Shown: piece by piece, positions 54,768 through 64,000 of the stretch
How the letters are laid out: each line of letters starts with the position of its first letter
Position numbering within the stretch: position 1 is the first letter of the stretch
Source of the DNA: Platanthera guangdongensis
Taxonomy: Eukaryota > Streptophyta > Magnoliopsida > Asparagales > Orchidaceae
Assembly (NCBI GenBank): GCA_039583875.1
Contig: CM077160.1
Coordinates: 108,825,530-108,889,529 of the forward strand
Length of the DNA: 64,000 nt
Direction: 5' to 3'
The notes under the pieces: generated by a model
Databases searched by the model: none
What the model was told of the DNA's origin: nothing
What the model saw: the letters and a program-made list of their open reading frames with translations, nothing else
Translations under genes and position numbers: made by a program

Positions 54768-55904
54768 GATTCACTATCACTGAGAGTTTGTCTTCTTTGC
54801 CAAAAAACTTCTTTCTTTTTTTTTTTCTGTGGGACCTCTTCTCCTCAGATTTTTTGTTGTTCTTTCTTTTGGATGGACAGTCAGCTATCATATGACCTGA
54901 TTTTCTGCACCCAAAGCAAATTGTGTCATTAAAAATATGTTTGTTTTGTTTAGACTCATTCATGCCCTCTTTGGGATCTCTCCTTGATCTGTCAGAGCTG
55001 TTGTAGTACTTCTTTGAGCTGGAAATGAAAGAGGGTTTGTTCTTCTAGTGTCTCCTCCTGCTCAGCATCTTCCTTTGCTGCCTTGTGAACATGACAAGTT
55101 CTCCATCAGATAGTTCAGCATCAGAGCTGTTGAATTCAGACTCCTCTGACTCGACATTTTTTTCTTCTTCAGTCTTTCTGGTGTTTAGGTTCAACTCCTG
55201 GGACAGTAGTTTCCCAAACAGAATTTTAGGCTGGATGTTACTCAGATTTCTCATCTCTCTAATTGCACATATCTTGATATCTCACTCCTTATTGAGGGAT
55301 CTCAAGAACTTACCATTTAAATCATAATCATTAAAAGTTATCTTATAATCTTTACGTCATTTACAATCTTGAAGAATTTTTCATAGCAGTTAACTATAGA
55401 GTCCTTATTCCCTTGCTTAAAGACTTCATACTCTTAGTTCAGTAAGGATTTTCTATCATCTCTTACTTCTTTTGTGTCTTCCATGTATACAATCAGAGTG
55501 TCCCACATTTCTTTGGCAGTTTGGTATTGAATTAAGTTCTGAAATATAGAATCATCAATGACACTGACTATTATGTTTTTGGCTCTCTTATCCATTGTAG
55601 CCAGAACAACCTCATCTTTTGTCATTTCTGAGAGCTTCTTTGGAACTCTCAGATTTGCATCAATAGTTGAGACCTTTATGGGAATGAAGGGTCCCTCTTC
55701 AATAGTTGTAAAAATCCTTGGGTCAGAGGCCTCCTTGAATAGCTTAACCCTTTATTTGTTTCCAGATACCAAAATTCTCCTTTCTACAGATATGAAGTTT
55801 CATGAAGCTCAACTCCTTGTAGCTCTCACCAGAAGTTATGGTGTCTAGACTTTTAATTACCCTTGAGGATCTTGTCCAGCTATTAAGCCTTTTTGAACAA
55901 CCTT

Positions 55905-55916
55905 CCTATGATACCA
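55905..55916 (-). other. TE6 primer binding site
   Basis: The minus strand reads TGGTATCATAGG, a diverged Met primer site two bases after the TE6 LTR end (TTTCA). Confidence 0.7.
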
Positions 55917-55941
55917 CTTGAAAGATTAATGATAATATAAT

Positions 55942-56123
55942 TGTTAGAAAAGCCTACTTTAAGGCCTATCTAGGGTCCCATTCTTCCCTCTTTCTCTCTC
56001 TATTTGTATTTGTCCCACATCTTGGATTGGGATTTCTCTCTTCCTTCTTCCCCTATATAAATGTACTCATACTTGTAATTATTAATTCAAGAAGGATATA
56101 CAAGGTTTGCAGCTTTTTCTACA
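55942..56123 (+). repeat. TE12 5' LTR
   Basis: TGTTAGAAAAGCC...TTTTTCTACA with CTATATAAATG near 56052. Confidence 0.92.
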
Positions 56124-56135
56124 TGGTATCAGAGC

Positions 56136-57267
56136 CCAACGGTCTTCTCTGCGCGGCTTCCCTCTCTTACCCGCGCGGTTTGACTTCTGACCGCTACCCG
56201 CGCGGCTTCTTGCGGCCTGCTTTCCTGTCCGCTTTGCTCCTCTTCTTTCGCTTCCTCTTCTTCTCTGTGGTTCTACCCCTCCCTTCCGACATTTATAGCC
56301 TTCCCCTTCTTTTTTCTCTCTCGTCGGGTCCACCTTCCTTCTCTCTCCTCCAGACCGCTGACTCTTGCGGTTTGCTCTCTCTCTCAGCGGCCTGCCTCTC
56401 TTTGCGACCTGCTCCAGCTCTTGCGACCTGCTCCAGCTCGCAGCGGTCTGCCTCTCTTGCGGCCTGCACCAGCTCGCCGCGGCCTGCCTTTCTTGCGGCC
56501 TGCCTTTCTTGCGGCCTGCTCCAGCTCGCAGCGGCCTGCCTTTCTTGCGGCCTGCTCCAGCTCGCAGGAGTCTGCCTCTCTTGCGGCCTGCTCCAGCTCG
56601 CAGCGGCCTGCCTCTTCTGCGGCCTGCATCTCCTACGGGTTGGTCCTTGTCGCGGCGGTCTCTTTTCTCTTTCCGCTTGAGTCTTCCCTACTCACGGTCT
56701 CTTCTTTCTAACCGCCGTCGGCCTCCTGCCTCTCGGTTCGCTACTGTGATTTGCCTGACCGTGCGGGCTGCGCCTTTCTCACCCGCATCTTGGTCGCGGT
56801 CTCTTGCTCTTCTCCTCTCTGTCCGCGCGACTTGTCCCTGCCAGCAGCGGACTTCTTCTCCCTGTCCGCTTCGCCTGTGGTCGCGGCCTTCTCCAGCCGC
56901 TTGTGTTGTTCACACATTGACCGGGCGGTCTCTGCTCTAGTCGCGCCGGCTTTCCTCTCTTGCGAATTGCTCTTATCCGCCGGCCTCTCCCTCTCTTCTC
57001 GCGAACTGCTACTGTCTGCTGCGGACTGCTTCCTGTGCGTTGGCCACTTCTGTGTTCACCTAGACCGTGCGGACTGCGCCTTTCTCTCCGCATTTGGGTC
57101 GCGATCTGCCTAATCGCTGGTGTAACCACGCGGACTGTTCCTTCTCACTGTCGCCAGGTGTTTGTTTCTGTTGCGGTCTTCTCCTAACCGCACAGTCTGC
57201 TTGTTTCTAGCAGCTGCGACCTCTGTTCTTCCTACGTTGGTCGCGACCGATTCTTGCCGCTGGTGCG
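56136..57267 (+). repeat. TE12 leader: GCGGCCTGC-reiterated, CT-rich
   Basis: About 56390-56640 is a run of CTTGCGGCCTGC and CCAGCTCGCAGCGG words. Later parts hold CGTGCGGGCTGCGCC and the 20-mer 56782-56801 shared with TE1. No gag-like residue pattern appears in any frame; the long frames (56027-56680 and 56365-56940) are Leu/Ser/Pro-rich composition artefacts. Confidence 0.8.
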
Positions 57268-59169
57268 TTGTCACCGTGTCTGCTGCGGACTACTCCTTGC
57301 AAAATGATCGGCTGTCCTCCGGGCTCTGTGGTGTCTGTTTCCGATGCTGGTACTTCCTGTCTTGCTCATAGCTCATCCTGGATTTTGGATTTCGGGGCCT
57401 CTCACCACATTACATCACGGAAACCACCGCAATATTTGCCCTCCGTGCATCCCCAGTTCATAATTGTTGCTAGTGGGGACACTCTTCCCGTCTCTGGTGC
57501 TACAGATATTCGTCTCACTCCATCCATTACTCTTCGCTCTGCTCTTCATGTTCCGGGCTCTCCGTTCAACCTTCTCTCTATTGGCCGACTCACTGCTGAC
57601 CTTGATTGTGCTGTTATTTTTTCTTCTAACTCATGTGTTGTGCAGGATCGCAAGACGCAAACCATCATTGGAACAGGGCATCTGTCAAATGGTCTCTATA
57701 TCCTTAACCCGACTCCTCCTACGGTGTTGTCGTCTATTAGCTCCGTTGACTGGCACCGACGTCTGGGTCATGCTCCTCTCAACATCCTCAAAAAATCTCT
57801 CCCAGACGTGTCCTTCCACGAGTTCACGTGTGAGTCATGTATCTATGAGAAACATCATCGTTCTACGTTCTCACCACATCCTTCTCGGCGTCCTGCTCCC
57901 TTTGATCTTGTTCACTCCGATATTTGGGGCCCTTACAAAATTACAAGTGTTTTTGGATACCGCTACTTTGTCACATTTGTCGATGACTACTCTCGGGTGA
58001 CCTGGCTGTATCTCCTTCGTGACCGCTCTGAACTACCAGGTTTATTCCGTACCTTCTTTATTGAAACTCGCAACCAGTTCTCCACAACCATTAAAACCCT
58101 CCGCACCGATAATGCCCGCGAATACACCAGTCATACCTTCTCTCACCTCTGTGCGGAGTTTGGGGTCATCCATCAGATCTCCTGTGTCTATACCCCCCAA
58201 CAAAATGGCGTTGCTGAACGCAAGAATCGACACCTGCTCGAGGTCACCCGCTCCCTTATGATTCAGATGAATGTTCCAAAACAATATTGGAATTTTGCGG
58301 TTTCAACCGCTTGCACTCTTATTAATTGTCTGCCCTCATCTATTCTCAATTTTGCGGTTCCCTATAATCTCCTTTTTCCCTCCCACCCTCCATTCTCCAT
58401 CACCCCACGCGTGTTTGGTTGTGTATGTTTTGTTCATCATCTTGGTCCGTCCACTGACAAACTTGCTCCCCGTGCCACTAAATATATGTTTGTGGGCTAT
58501 TCTCGCACTCAGAAGGGTTACATTTGTTTTTCTCCCACGGATCGCAATGTGGTTACTTCTGCTGATGTCACCTTCCTCGAACATCAGCCATATTACTATC
58601 CATCTACTGACCCTTCTCTTCTGCCACCTCTCATGCGACCTGTTATCCCCTCACTTCCACCATCCCACCTCCACCTTCCCCACCCATCCCACCTAAACCA
58701 CCTACACCACCAGTCATTCGTGTGTACACTCGACGTCCTCCCTCGTCTACTGCCCTCCGAGAGTTGCCCTGCTCTAGTGATGTTTTGCAACCTGCGGATC
58801 CGGCAACTGCTTCCACTGCCCACTCGATGGCCAACTTTGTCTCTCTTCATCACCTCTCTCCGGACCTCCGTCAGAGTGCTCTCTCTTTATCCTCTACCTC
58901 CACTCCTACTTCTGTATAGGAGGCTCTTCACCACCCCGGATGGCGGGCGGCCATGGAGGATGAAATGCGGGCTCTTTGGGCCAACCGCAGTTGGGATTTG
59001 GTTCCTCTTCCTGCAGGTCAATCCTGTGTTAGCTGCAAGTGGCTCTTTGTTATTAAACATGCGGCGGATGACACTGTTGAGCGTCTCAAGGCCCGCCTTG
59101 TGGCCCGGGGTTTTACTCAGCAACATGGTCTTGATTATGAGGAAACGTTCTCCCCAGTGGCCAAAATGA
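57268..59169 (+). pseudogene. TE12 protease-integrase
   Basis: The frame opens at 57268; the ATG at 57304 (MIGCPPGSVVSVSDAG) aligns with the TE9 start. Protease: WILDFGASHHIT (DSGA-type site with Phe in place of Ser). Integrase zinc: HRRLGHAPLNILKK and CESCIYEKHH. Core: HSDIWGPYK, RTDNAREYTS and PQQNGVAERKNRHLLE, so D, D and E are all present. Then GYSRTQKGYICF and SADVTF. Near 58640 the frame shifts and the conserved linker continues in the next frame (58722-58919), which ends at TAG 58917. Confidence 0.9.
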
Positions 59170-60485
59170 ACACTGTCCGAGTTCTTCTATCCTTGGCTGT
59201 CCACCGTCATTGGCCTCTTTATCAGCTGGATGTTAAGAACGCCTTCCTCAATGGTGATCTTCAGGAGACTGTTTATATGCATCAACCTCCCGGGTTTGAG
59301 ACCACGGGGGAGTCTCGGGTTTGTCATCTTCGGAAATCTATTTATGGTCTCAAACAGTCACCGCGCGCTTGGTTTGACAAATTCAGCACGGTTGTCCGCA
59401 ATATTGGCTTCACTAGGAGCTCGACTGACTTCTCTCTCTTCACTCGACATCGGCCAACCGGAACAGTGATTCTGCTTGTCTATGTTGACGATATCCTCAT
59501 TACTGACGACGATACTACAGGGATACAACATACCAAGCAACAGTTGAACTACGCATTTCAGACCAAAGATCTTGGTAACCTACGGTATTTTCTCGGGCTT
59601 GAGGTTGCACGACGGTCTGATGGTCTTGTATTATCCCAAAGAAAGTATTGTATGGATCTTGTTCATGATGCTGACTATTCAGGATGCAAACCTATGGATA
59701 CTCCAATGGACGCGAATCACAGGCTATCGGTCCATAGCTCTGACTCCGATGTGCTGCTTACGAATCCGGAATACTACAGACGTCTGGTTGGGAAACTGAT
59801 CTACCTTACAGTTACTCGACCAGACATCTCCTTTGTCGTTGGAGTCGTGAGTCGATTTATGCATGCCCCGAGGACATCTCATCTTCAAGCTGTCGAGCGC
59901 ATTCTTCGGTATCTCAAGAACGCTCCAGGACAAGGGCTTGTGTACAAGCCATCCACTTCTTTATCTCTTGTCGCTTACTCTGACGCTGACTATGTCGGGT
60001 TCATTGATGATATGCATTCCACAACAGGTTTTTGTACCTACTTCGGTGGACATCTCATAACCCGGCGTAGCAAGAAACAGAATGTGGTTGCTCGCTCTTC
60101 TGCTGAATCTGAGTACCGCGTTATGGCTGCTGTTGTTTCCGAGTTGACTTGGCTTGAGAGCCTTCTGAGAGACTTGGGCGTTTGTCTCTCATTACCAGCG
60201 ACCCTATTTTGTGACAGTCAAGCGGCAATCCATATTGCCAAGAATCCTGTATTTCACGAACGCACAAAGCATATTGAAGTTGACTGTCACTTCATCCGAG
60301 AAAAGGTACAGGCAAAGAAGATAAATTTAGAGCATGTTCCTGCTGCAAGCCAAGTTGCTGACATCCTGACTAAGGCTCTCTCCCGGCCTCTATACTACCA
60401 GTTTTTATCCAAGCTTGGTGCCTACGACTTGTACGCTCCAGCTTGCGGGGGAGTGTTAGAAAAGCCTACTTTAAGGCCCATCTAG
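58953..60485 (+). pseudogene. TE12 reverse transcriptase-RNase H (510 codons)
   Basis: An uninterrupted frame: WDLVPLPAGQSCVSCKWLF, ARLVARGFTQQHGLDYEETF, LDVKNAFLNGDLQETVYMHQ, KSIYGLKQSPRAWFDKF, catalytic YVDDILI, TKDLGNLRYFLGLEVAR, then RNase H ([51 protein letters not shown]). It ends 32 bases into the 3' LTR. All catalytic residues I can place are present. It belongs to the same polyprotein as 57268-58919 and is separated only by the TAG at 58917. As a single protein it would be enzymatically plausible. Confidence 0.9.
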
Positions 60486-60633
60486 GGGCCCATTCTTCCC
60501 TCTTTCTCTCTCTATTTGTATGTCCCACATCTTGGATTGGGATTTCTCTCTTCCTTCTTCCCCTATATAAATGTACTCATACTTGTAATTATTAATTCAA
60601 GAAGGATATACAAGGTTTGCAGCTTTTTCTACA
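60454..60633 (+). repeat. TE12 3' LTR
   Basis: 180 bp, preceded by purine-rich GCGGGGGAG. Confidence 0.92.
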
Positions 60634-62344
60634 ATAATCACATAGAGGGGGTGAATAAGTGTTCAAGTGTTTTTGATCTTTTTAAAACATGTTGACTATT
60701 CTAGCACAAAAAAGAAAGAATAAACACATCACAGAGAGCACACCAAGATTTATAGTGGTTTTTCAATTATGGGTACATTCTCTTTCCCCGTCCACCTATC
60801 TAGCAGTGTGCTAGACTAGGCCAACCTCTCCAATATCTCAGATCAACGATCTTACAACTCAGAGTCCTTAACTCCTACAGCTCAGGAACACAAACAGGTC
60901 CCCTAACTCAGATTCACTTCTTGGATCCTGCACCTCAGAGTGACAATACTCCTACAATTCAGATTCAACTGATGAATCTTACCTTAGGTGCACAACAGCA
61001 ACCCTATCTCAGGTTCACTCTTGAACCATACCTCAGGCCTTCAAGACAATGTCATACACTCAGATCTCAAAAAGTTCTTACATCAGCAGTAGTAAGAATA
61101 ATTTGTTACAAAAGTAATAGACTCAATAGAAGTATTTCTTGAAGCTTGGAGTCTTCTTAGGCTTTTTAAAGAGAAAGCCTTTTTCTTGTTCAACAACGGG
61201 TCTTCAGAATGTCTTACTTTGGAGATAGAACTTTTCTGAATATCAAGACAGCGAGAGGCTTCTTATTTTCTTCTTCTGAAATATGAATTAGAGATCTTGA
61301 ACACTATACGATTAGCCTTCTTCTCAATGAACTTTTCCTTCTGATTTGTACTGAGATTACCGTTTGATTGATCTTTGACGGCAGGCTGGCATAATTCACA
61401 AAATCAGCAAAGTTAGGGTTTGAGACTCTTCTCTTCTCATTTTATAAGCCTGACAACTTTAACGGCCGAATCAATAGAAAAATCGTGTCGGCACGCTTTC
61501 CAATTAGCATTGATTTGTCATTTACTTTCTGCGTTGTCGGCAATTTGAAATCCTATCTTTTGAAGTTGACTCAGCGATATCGTTGTGTGATGGTTACACA
61601 CACAACGATTATGGACTTAGAGTGAATTACTCTTCTATATACCAAAGACACGACGATATCGTTGAGTGATGGTTACACGCACAACGATTCTGTACTTAGT
61701 AACTTCTTTCTGTTTTCCCTTGAGAGTCAACACAACGATAATTCTTCATAGCTCAACGATTCTGGACTTAAAGAGAATTTATCTTCAATATCAAGCTGGC
61801 ATGGTGATACCGTTGTGTGATGGTTATACGCACAACGATTCTATACTTAGAAACTTCTTTCTGTTTTCCCTTGAGAGTCAACACATCGATAGTTGACTTG
61901 GAGTCTTTTCCTCTTTTTCTGTTGAACTCACAACGATATCGTTGTGTGTGGTCTGCTAACACAATGATAATTGACTTGGAGAATTTTCCTCTTCTTCTGC
62001 TGAGCTCATAACGATATCGTTGTGTGTCGTCTGTTAACACAACGATAATTGACTTGGAGAATTTTTCTCTTCTTCTGTTGAGCTCACAACAATATCGTTG
62101 GGTGCGGTCTGTTAAAACAGCGATAACGATGTTTGAACACAACGGTTATGCACTTAGACCAGTTCTAAGTTCTGAACATGTATACTCTTGGTCTAGACTG
62201 ATCTCCTGACTTATTGAAGCTGTCTGAAGTGAAATTATATTAACTTACACATGTCACAACAAATAAGCGTCAGATACAACATGTACTTATCATTGAGTGA
62301 GGGACTTCTTCAAATCTGAAACATTGTGGGCAATGTTCACAACA

Positions 62345-62894
62345 GTGAGCAGTTTAACTAAATAATTGAAATGTGTTATTACATTCTTTTCTTCTCATTG
62401 TGTTTTTCAGGATCTTACAAGTAGGAGGACGATTGGTGGTGGACATGAGTACAGTGTTGTTTATGTTATGGACACTAGTCTTACTTTTGGTGCTTATAAA
62501 TGATCAGGTACTGATCGGTTGATGTTGTGGCATAAAAGATTTGGGCATGCTAGTTTGAAGACTGCTTTTCCTAACTTTTTTAATGTGGCTGAAACCATAA
62601 TTAATTGCATGTCTTGTGAGTTTGAAAAACATTGTAAAAACAATTATGCTCATAGTAGTAGTCAGACTGTTTAATATTTTGATTTGATACATTCTGATGT
62701 TTAGACCTCACATATTTTCTTTGTGATTGGATTTCACTATTTCATTTCTTTCATTAATGATTACTCTCAGTTTACTTGAGTTTTTTTTATGGAAAAAAAT
62801 TGCGTGTATGATATATTTTTGTTATTTTATCACTATGTGCAGACCCAGTTTAGTGCTCAAATTAAAATTCATAGAAGTGACAATGGAAGCGTAT
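62345..62894 (+). pseudogene. TE5: copia integrase relic
   Basis: Phrases in the copia order: RLMLWHKRFGHASLKT, CMSCEFEKHC, FDLIHSDV, ISFINDYSQFT, VQTQFSAQIKIHRSDNG. Stops interrupt it, and the hAT-like element at 62895 cuts it just after the second catalytic Asp. Same strand as the TE5 primer site at 26404, so it is probably the same element across TE6. Confidence 0.75.
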
Positions 62895-63140
62895 CAGTGT
62901 TGTAGATGTTGGCCAACATGTCAGACATGTCCGACATGTCCGACATGTCCGACATGTCCGACATGCCAGACGACATAAAAGTTTTGAGCAGAAAACGTCA
63001 CGACATCAATATTTTAAGCAAAAATGTCGTTTTTGAAAATATCCCCGATATATCGGTCTTCAGTCCCCAATATATCGGGGGATATCTCGTAGAAGATATA
63101 TGACGAGTACTAATATATATATACACACACGTGCGCGCGC

Positions 63141-63768
63141 GATTTAATGTAAATCCGCGGAACCCGTTTTTAGCAAAATAACGGGTTACACGTGTCTTTT
63201 GAAAATATGCCTACTTTCATACATTTTTAGGAAAAGTGTCAAACATGAAAGTTGTAGATCTCATCGAGATCTACAACTTTCATGCTGATCACATTTTGAT
63301 TTGAAGCTGTTTAAGCCCCCAATTTGGGCCCCGAAAAAAGTCTCGCCAAACCCGGACGACCGTACATATGTTCGGCGTGACTTTTTTTGGGGCCTAAATG
63401 GCTTCAAATCAAAAAGTGATCTCGACGAGATTTACAACTTTCATGTTGAACATTTTTCTAAAAATGCATGAAAGTAAACCTATTTTCAAAAGACGCGTGT
63501 TCCGCGTTTTTTGTTATTATATATAGGGGTTGTTTGAAAAATGCGAAACCCGGTTTTAGCAAAAAACGCGGAACACGTGCCTTTTGAAAATATGCATACT
63601 CATGCATTTTTAGGAAAAATGTTCAACATGAATGTTGTAGATCTCATCGAGATCTACAACTTTTATGTTGAATACTTTTCCTAAAAATACATAAGAGTAG
63701 TCATATTTTCAAAAGGCGCGTGTAACCCGTTTTTTGCTAAAAATGGGTTCCGCATTTTTACATTAAAT

Positions 63769-63769
<1 letters not shown>
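63141..63769. mobile_element. Complex fold-back element
   Basis: Outer arms GATTTAATGTAAAT and its complement at 63756-63769, continuing through GGAACCCGTTTTTAGCAAAA-type arms. Inside are three further palindromes around an AGATCT core (63219-63291, 63418-63472, 63601-63693) and a separate inverted pair around GATTTGAAGC (63299 and 63402). The core matches 6566-6657 and 6716-6811. No coding sequence. Confidence 0.75.

Positions 63770-63851
<82 letters not shown>
63770..63851. repeat. (AT)n microsatellite
   Basis: About 80 bp of pure AT repeat followed by a short CA tract and GATATATAT. Its translated frames are meaningless. Confidence 0.95.
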
Positions 63852-63854
<3 letters not shown>

Positions 63855-64000
63855 GTATACACACACACACACAGATATATATATCTTCCGAGCGGTAATA
63901 TTTTATTTTGTGCTACATTTTTTGCATCTCTCTGAGCCAAGATTTATCTTCTTTCTCGTCTCACTCTCATTTGATGTTTTTGTCGTTTACTATCATCAAC

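Larger units (their letters stand above)
43990..55850 (-). pseudogene. TE6 gag, split by TE9 and TE10
   Basis: Pieces on minus: 55850-54768 (AKNIIVSVIDDSIFQ, TAKEMWDTLIVYMEDT, then CCHC CFGCRKSGHMIADC near 54870-54915); 49665-49453 (SDSDSEVESTSGDESES, acidic); and 44848-43990 (coiled Lys/Glu-rich segment, ELCKTQAREIESLKKVGD, ending in a second knuckle CGKIGHFVID with its last Cys lost). The long gag with a second knuckle near protease is typical of SIRE. Stops are frequent. Confidence 0.75.
55942..60633 (+). mobile_element. TE12: gag-less Ty1/copia, youngest element in the window
   Basis: Target duplication ATAAT (55937-55941 and 60634-60638). LTRs 55942-56123 (182 bp) and 60454-60633 (180 bp) differ by two substitutions and one 2-bp indel. 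Primer site TGGTATCAGAGC at 56124. Leader 56136-57267, then pol 57268-60485 with one frameshift and one stop. No gag. Confidence 0.92.
26806..62344 (-). mobile_element. TE6: SIRE/Maximus-type Ty1/copia, interrupted by five insertions
   Basis: Both ends carry the 5-bp duplication GTGAG (26801-26805 and 62345-62349). The LTRs read TGTTG...ATCTTTCA on minus and are about 1.71 and 1.73 kb once insertions are removed. The primer site at 55905-55916 reads TGGTATCATAGG on minus. The order on minus is gag, protease, a short RT start, RNase H, a long 3' region, then LTR. The integrase core and RT palm are deleted. TE7 and TE12 lie in the LTRs, TE8 in the 3' region, TE9 and TE10 in gag. Confidence 0.85.
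55919..62344 (-). repeat. TE6 5' LTR, split by TE12
   Basis: Parts 55919-55941 and 60639-62344 (about 1.73 kb in sum) align with the 3' LTR. The section 61560-62150 is a run of inverted and direct words (ACAACGATATCGTTGTG, TTGACTTGGAGAATTTTCC) repeated about six times. Confidence 0.85.
62895..64000. mobile_element. hAT-like element, runs off the right edge
   Basis: It starts CAGTGTTGTAGATGTTGG, matching the right end of 12456-13386 on the opposite strand. Then a run of 9-bp GACATGTCC repeats (62916-62975) and CCCCGATATATCGG segments (63043-63085), also shared with that element. The other end is outside the window. A complex palindrome and an AT microsatellite lie inside. Confidence 0.55.

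Noticed and set aside
56027..57129. Cys/Leu/Ser-rich frames of 116-217 codons in the TE12 leader
   Set aside because: Iterated CTTGCGGCCTGC words give periodic translations in several frames; no gag motif.
62916..62975. Short regular repeats as a CRISPR or telomere-like array
   Set aside because: Five 9-bp copies near a hAT-like terminus fit subterminal repeats; no spacers and not the plant telomere word.
63758..63940. Tyr/Ile repeat frame on minus
   Set aside because: Translation of an AT microsatellite.

Overview
This window is nuclear DNA of a flowering plant, built almost entirely from nested LTR retrotransposons. The evidence is: a spliced gene start for a chloroplast twin-arginine translocase (TatA/Tha4) subunit with a transit peptide; Ty1/copia and Ty3/gypsy elements with plant-type initiator-tRNA-Met primer sites, TG...CA LTR ends and 5-bp target duplications; MITE-like and hAT-like DNA elements; and long AT microsatellites. 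The species cannot be named from the sequence. No bacterial operon, CRISPR array, rRNA or convincing functional tRNA gene was seen.

Layout, left part. At 1-2641 (minus) is the 5' part of a copia element (TE1) inserted in an older copia gag (TE2, 2645-3424 minus). At 3425-6465 there is promoter-like and SINE-like sequence and two sister 221-bp MITEs. A fold-back element (6467-6918) ends just upstream of the TatA-type gene (TATA box 6945, exon 1 at 7045-7371). No later TatA exon was found. Element TE3 (8821-23203, plus) is a large-LTR chromovirus derivative with TSD AAAGC. It lacks RT and most of pol, carries a hAT-like element (12456-13386), and its 3' LTR is split by TE4 (15536-21688, plus, TSD TTACA), a gag-only element with a tandem-repeat 3' region.

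Right part. From 26266 an old copia remnant (TE5) begins. It is interrupted by a SIRE-type copia (TE6, 26806-62344, minus, TSD GTGAG) and resumes at 62345. TE6 has five insertions: a Tekay-like gypsy (TE7, 28092-35166, TSD CCTCT); a copia with gag (TE8, 36854-42118, TSD GTTTC); a gag-less copia (TE9, 44849-49447 minus, TSD CACCT); a short non-autonomous LTR element (TE10, 49666-54767), itself split by a gypsy solo LTR (TE11, 50071-53018, TSD ACGTG); and a second gag-less copia (TE12, 55942-60633 plus, TSD ATAAT). The window ends in a hAT-like element (from 62895) with a complex palindrome and an AT microsatellite.

How the parts relate. Only TE12 is close to intact. It, TE9 and TE1 have no gag: each goes from a CT-rich, GCGG-reiterated leader straight into protease-integrase. 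TE8 is a relative that keeps gag, and TE4 is the reverse case, with gag but no pol. The window is therefore rich in elements that would need partners' proteins. The most unusual local structures are that shared leader, a 34-copy palindromic minisatellite in the solo LTR, and a recurrent palindrome core at both ends of the window.
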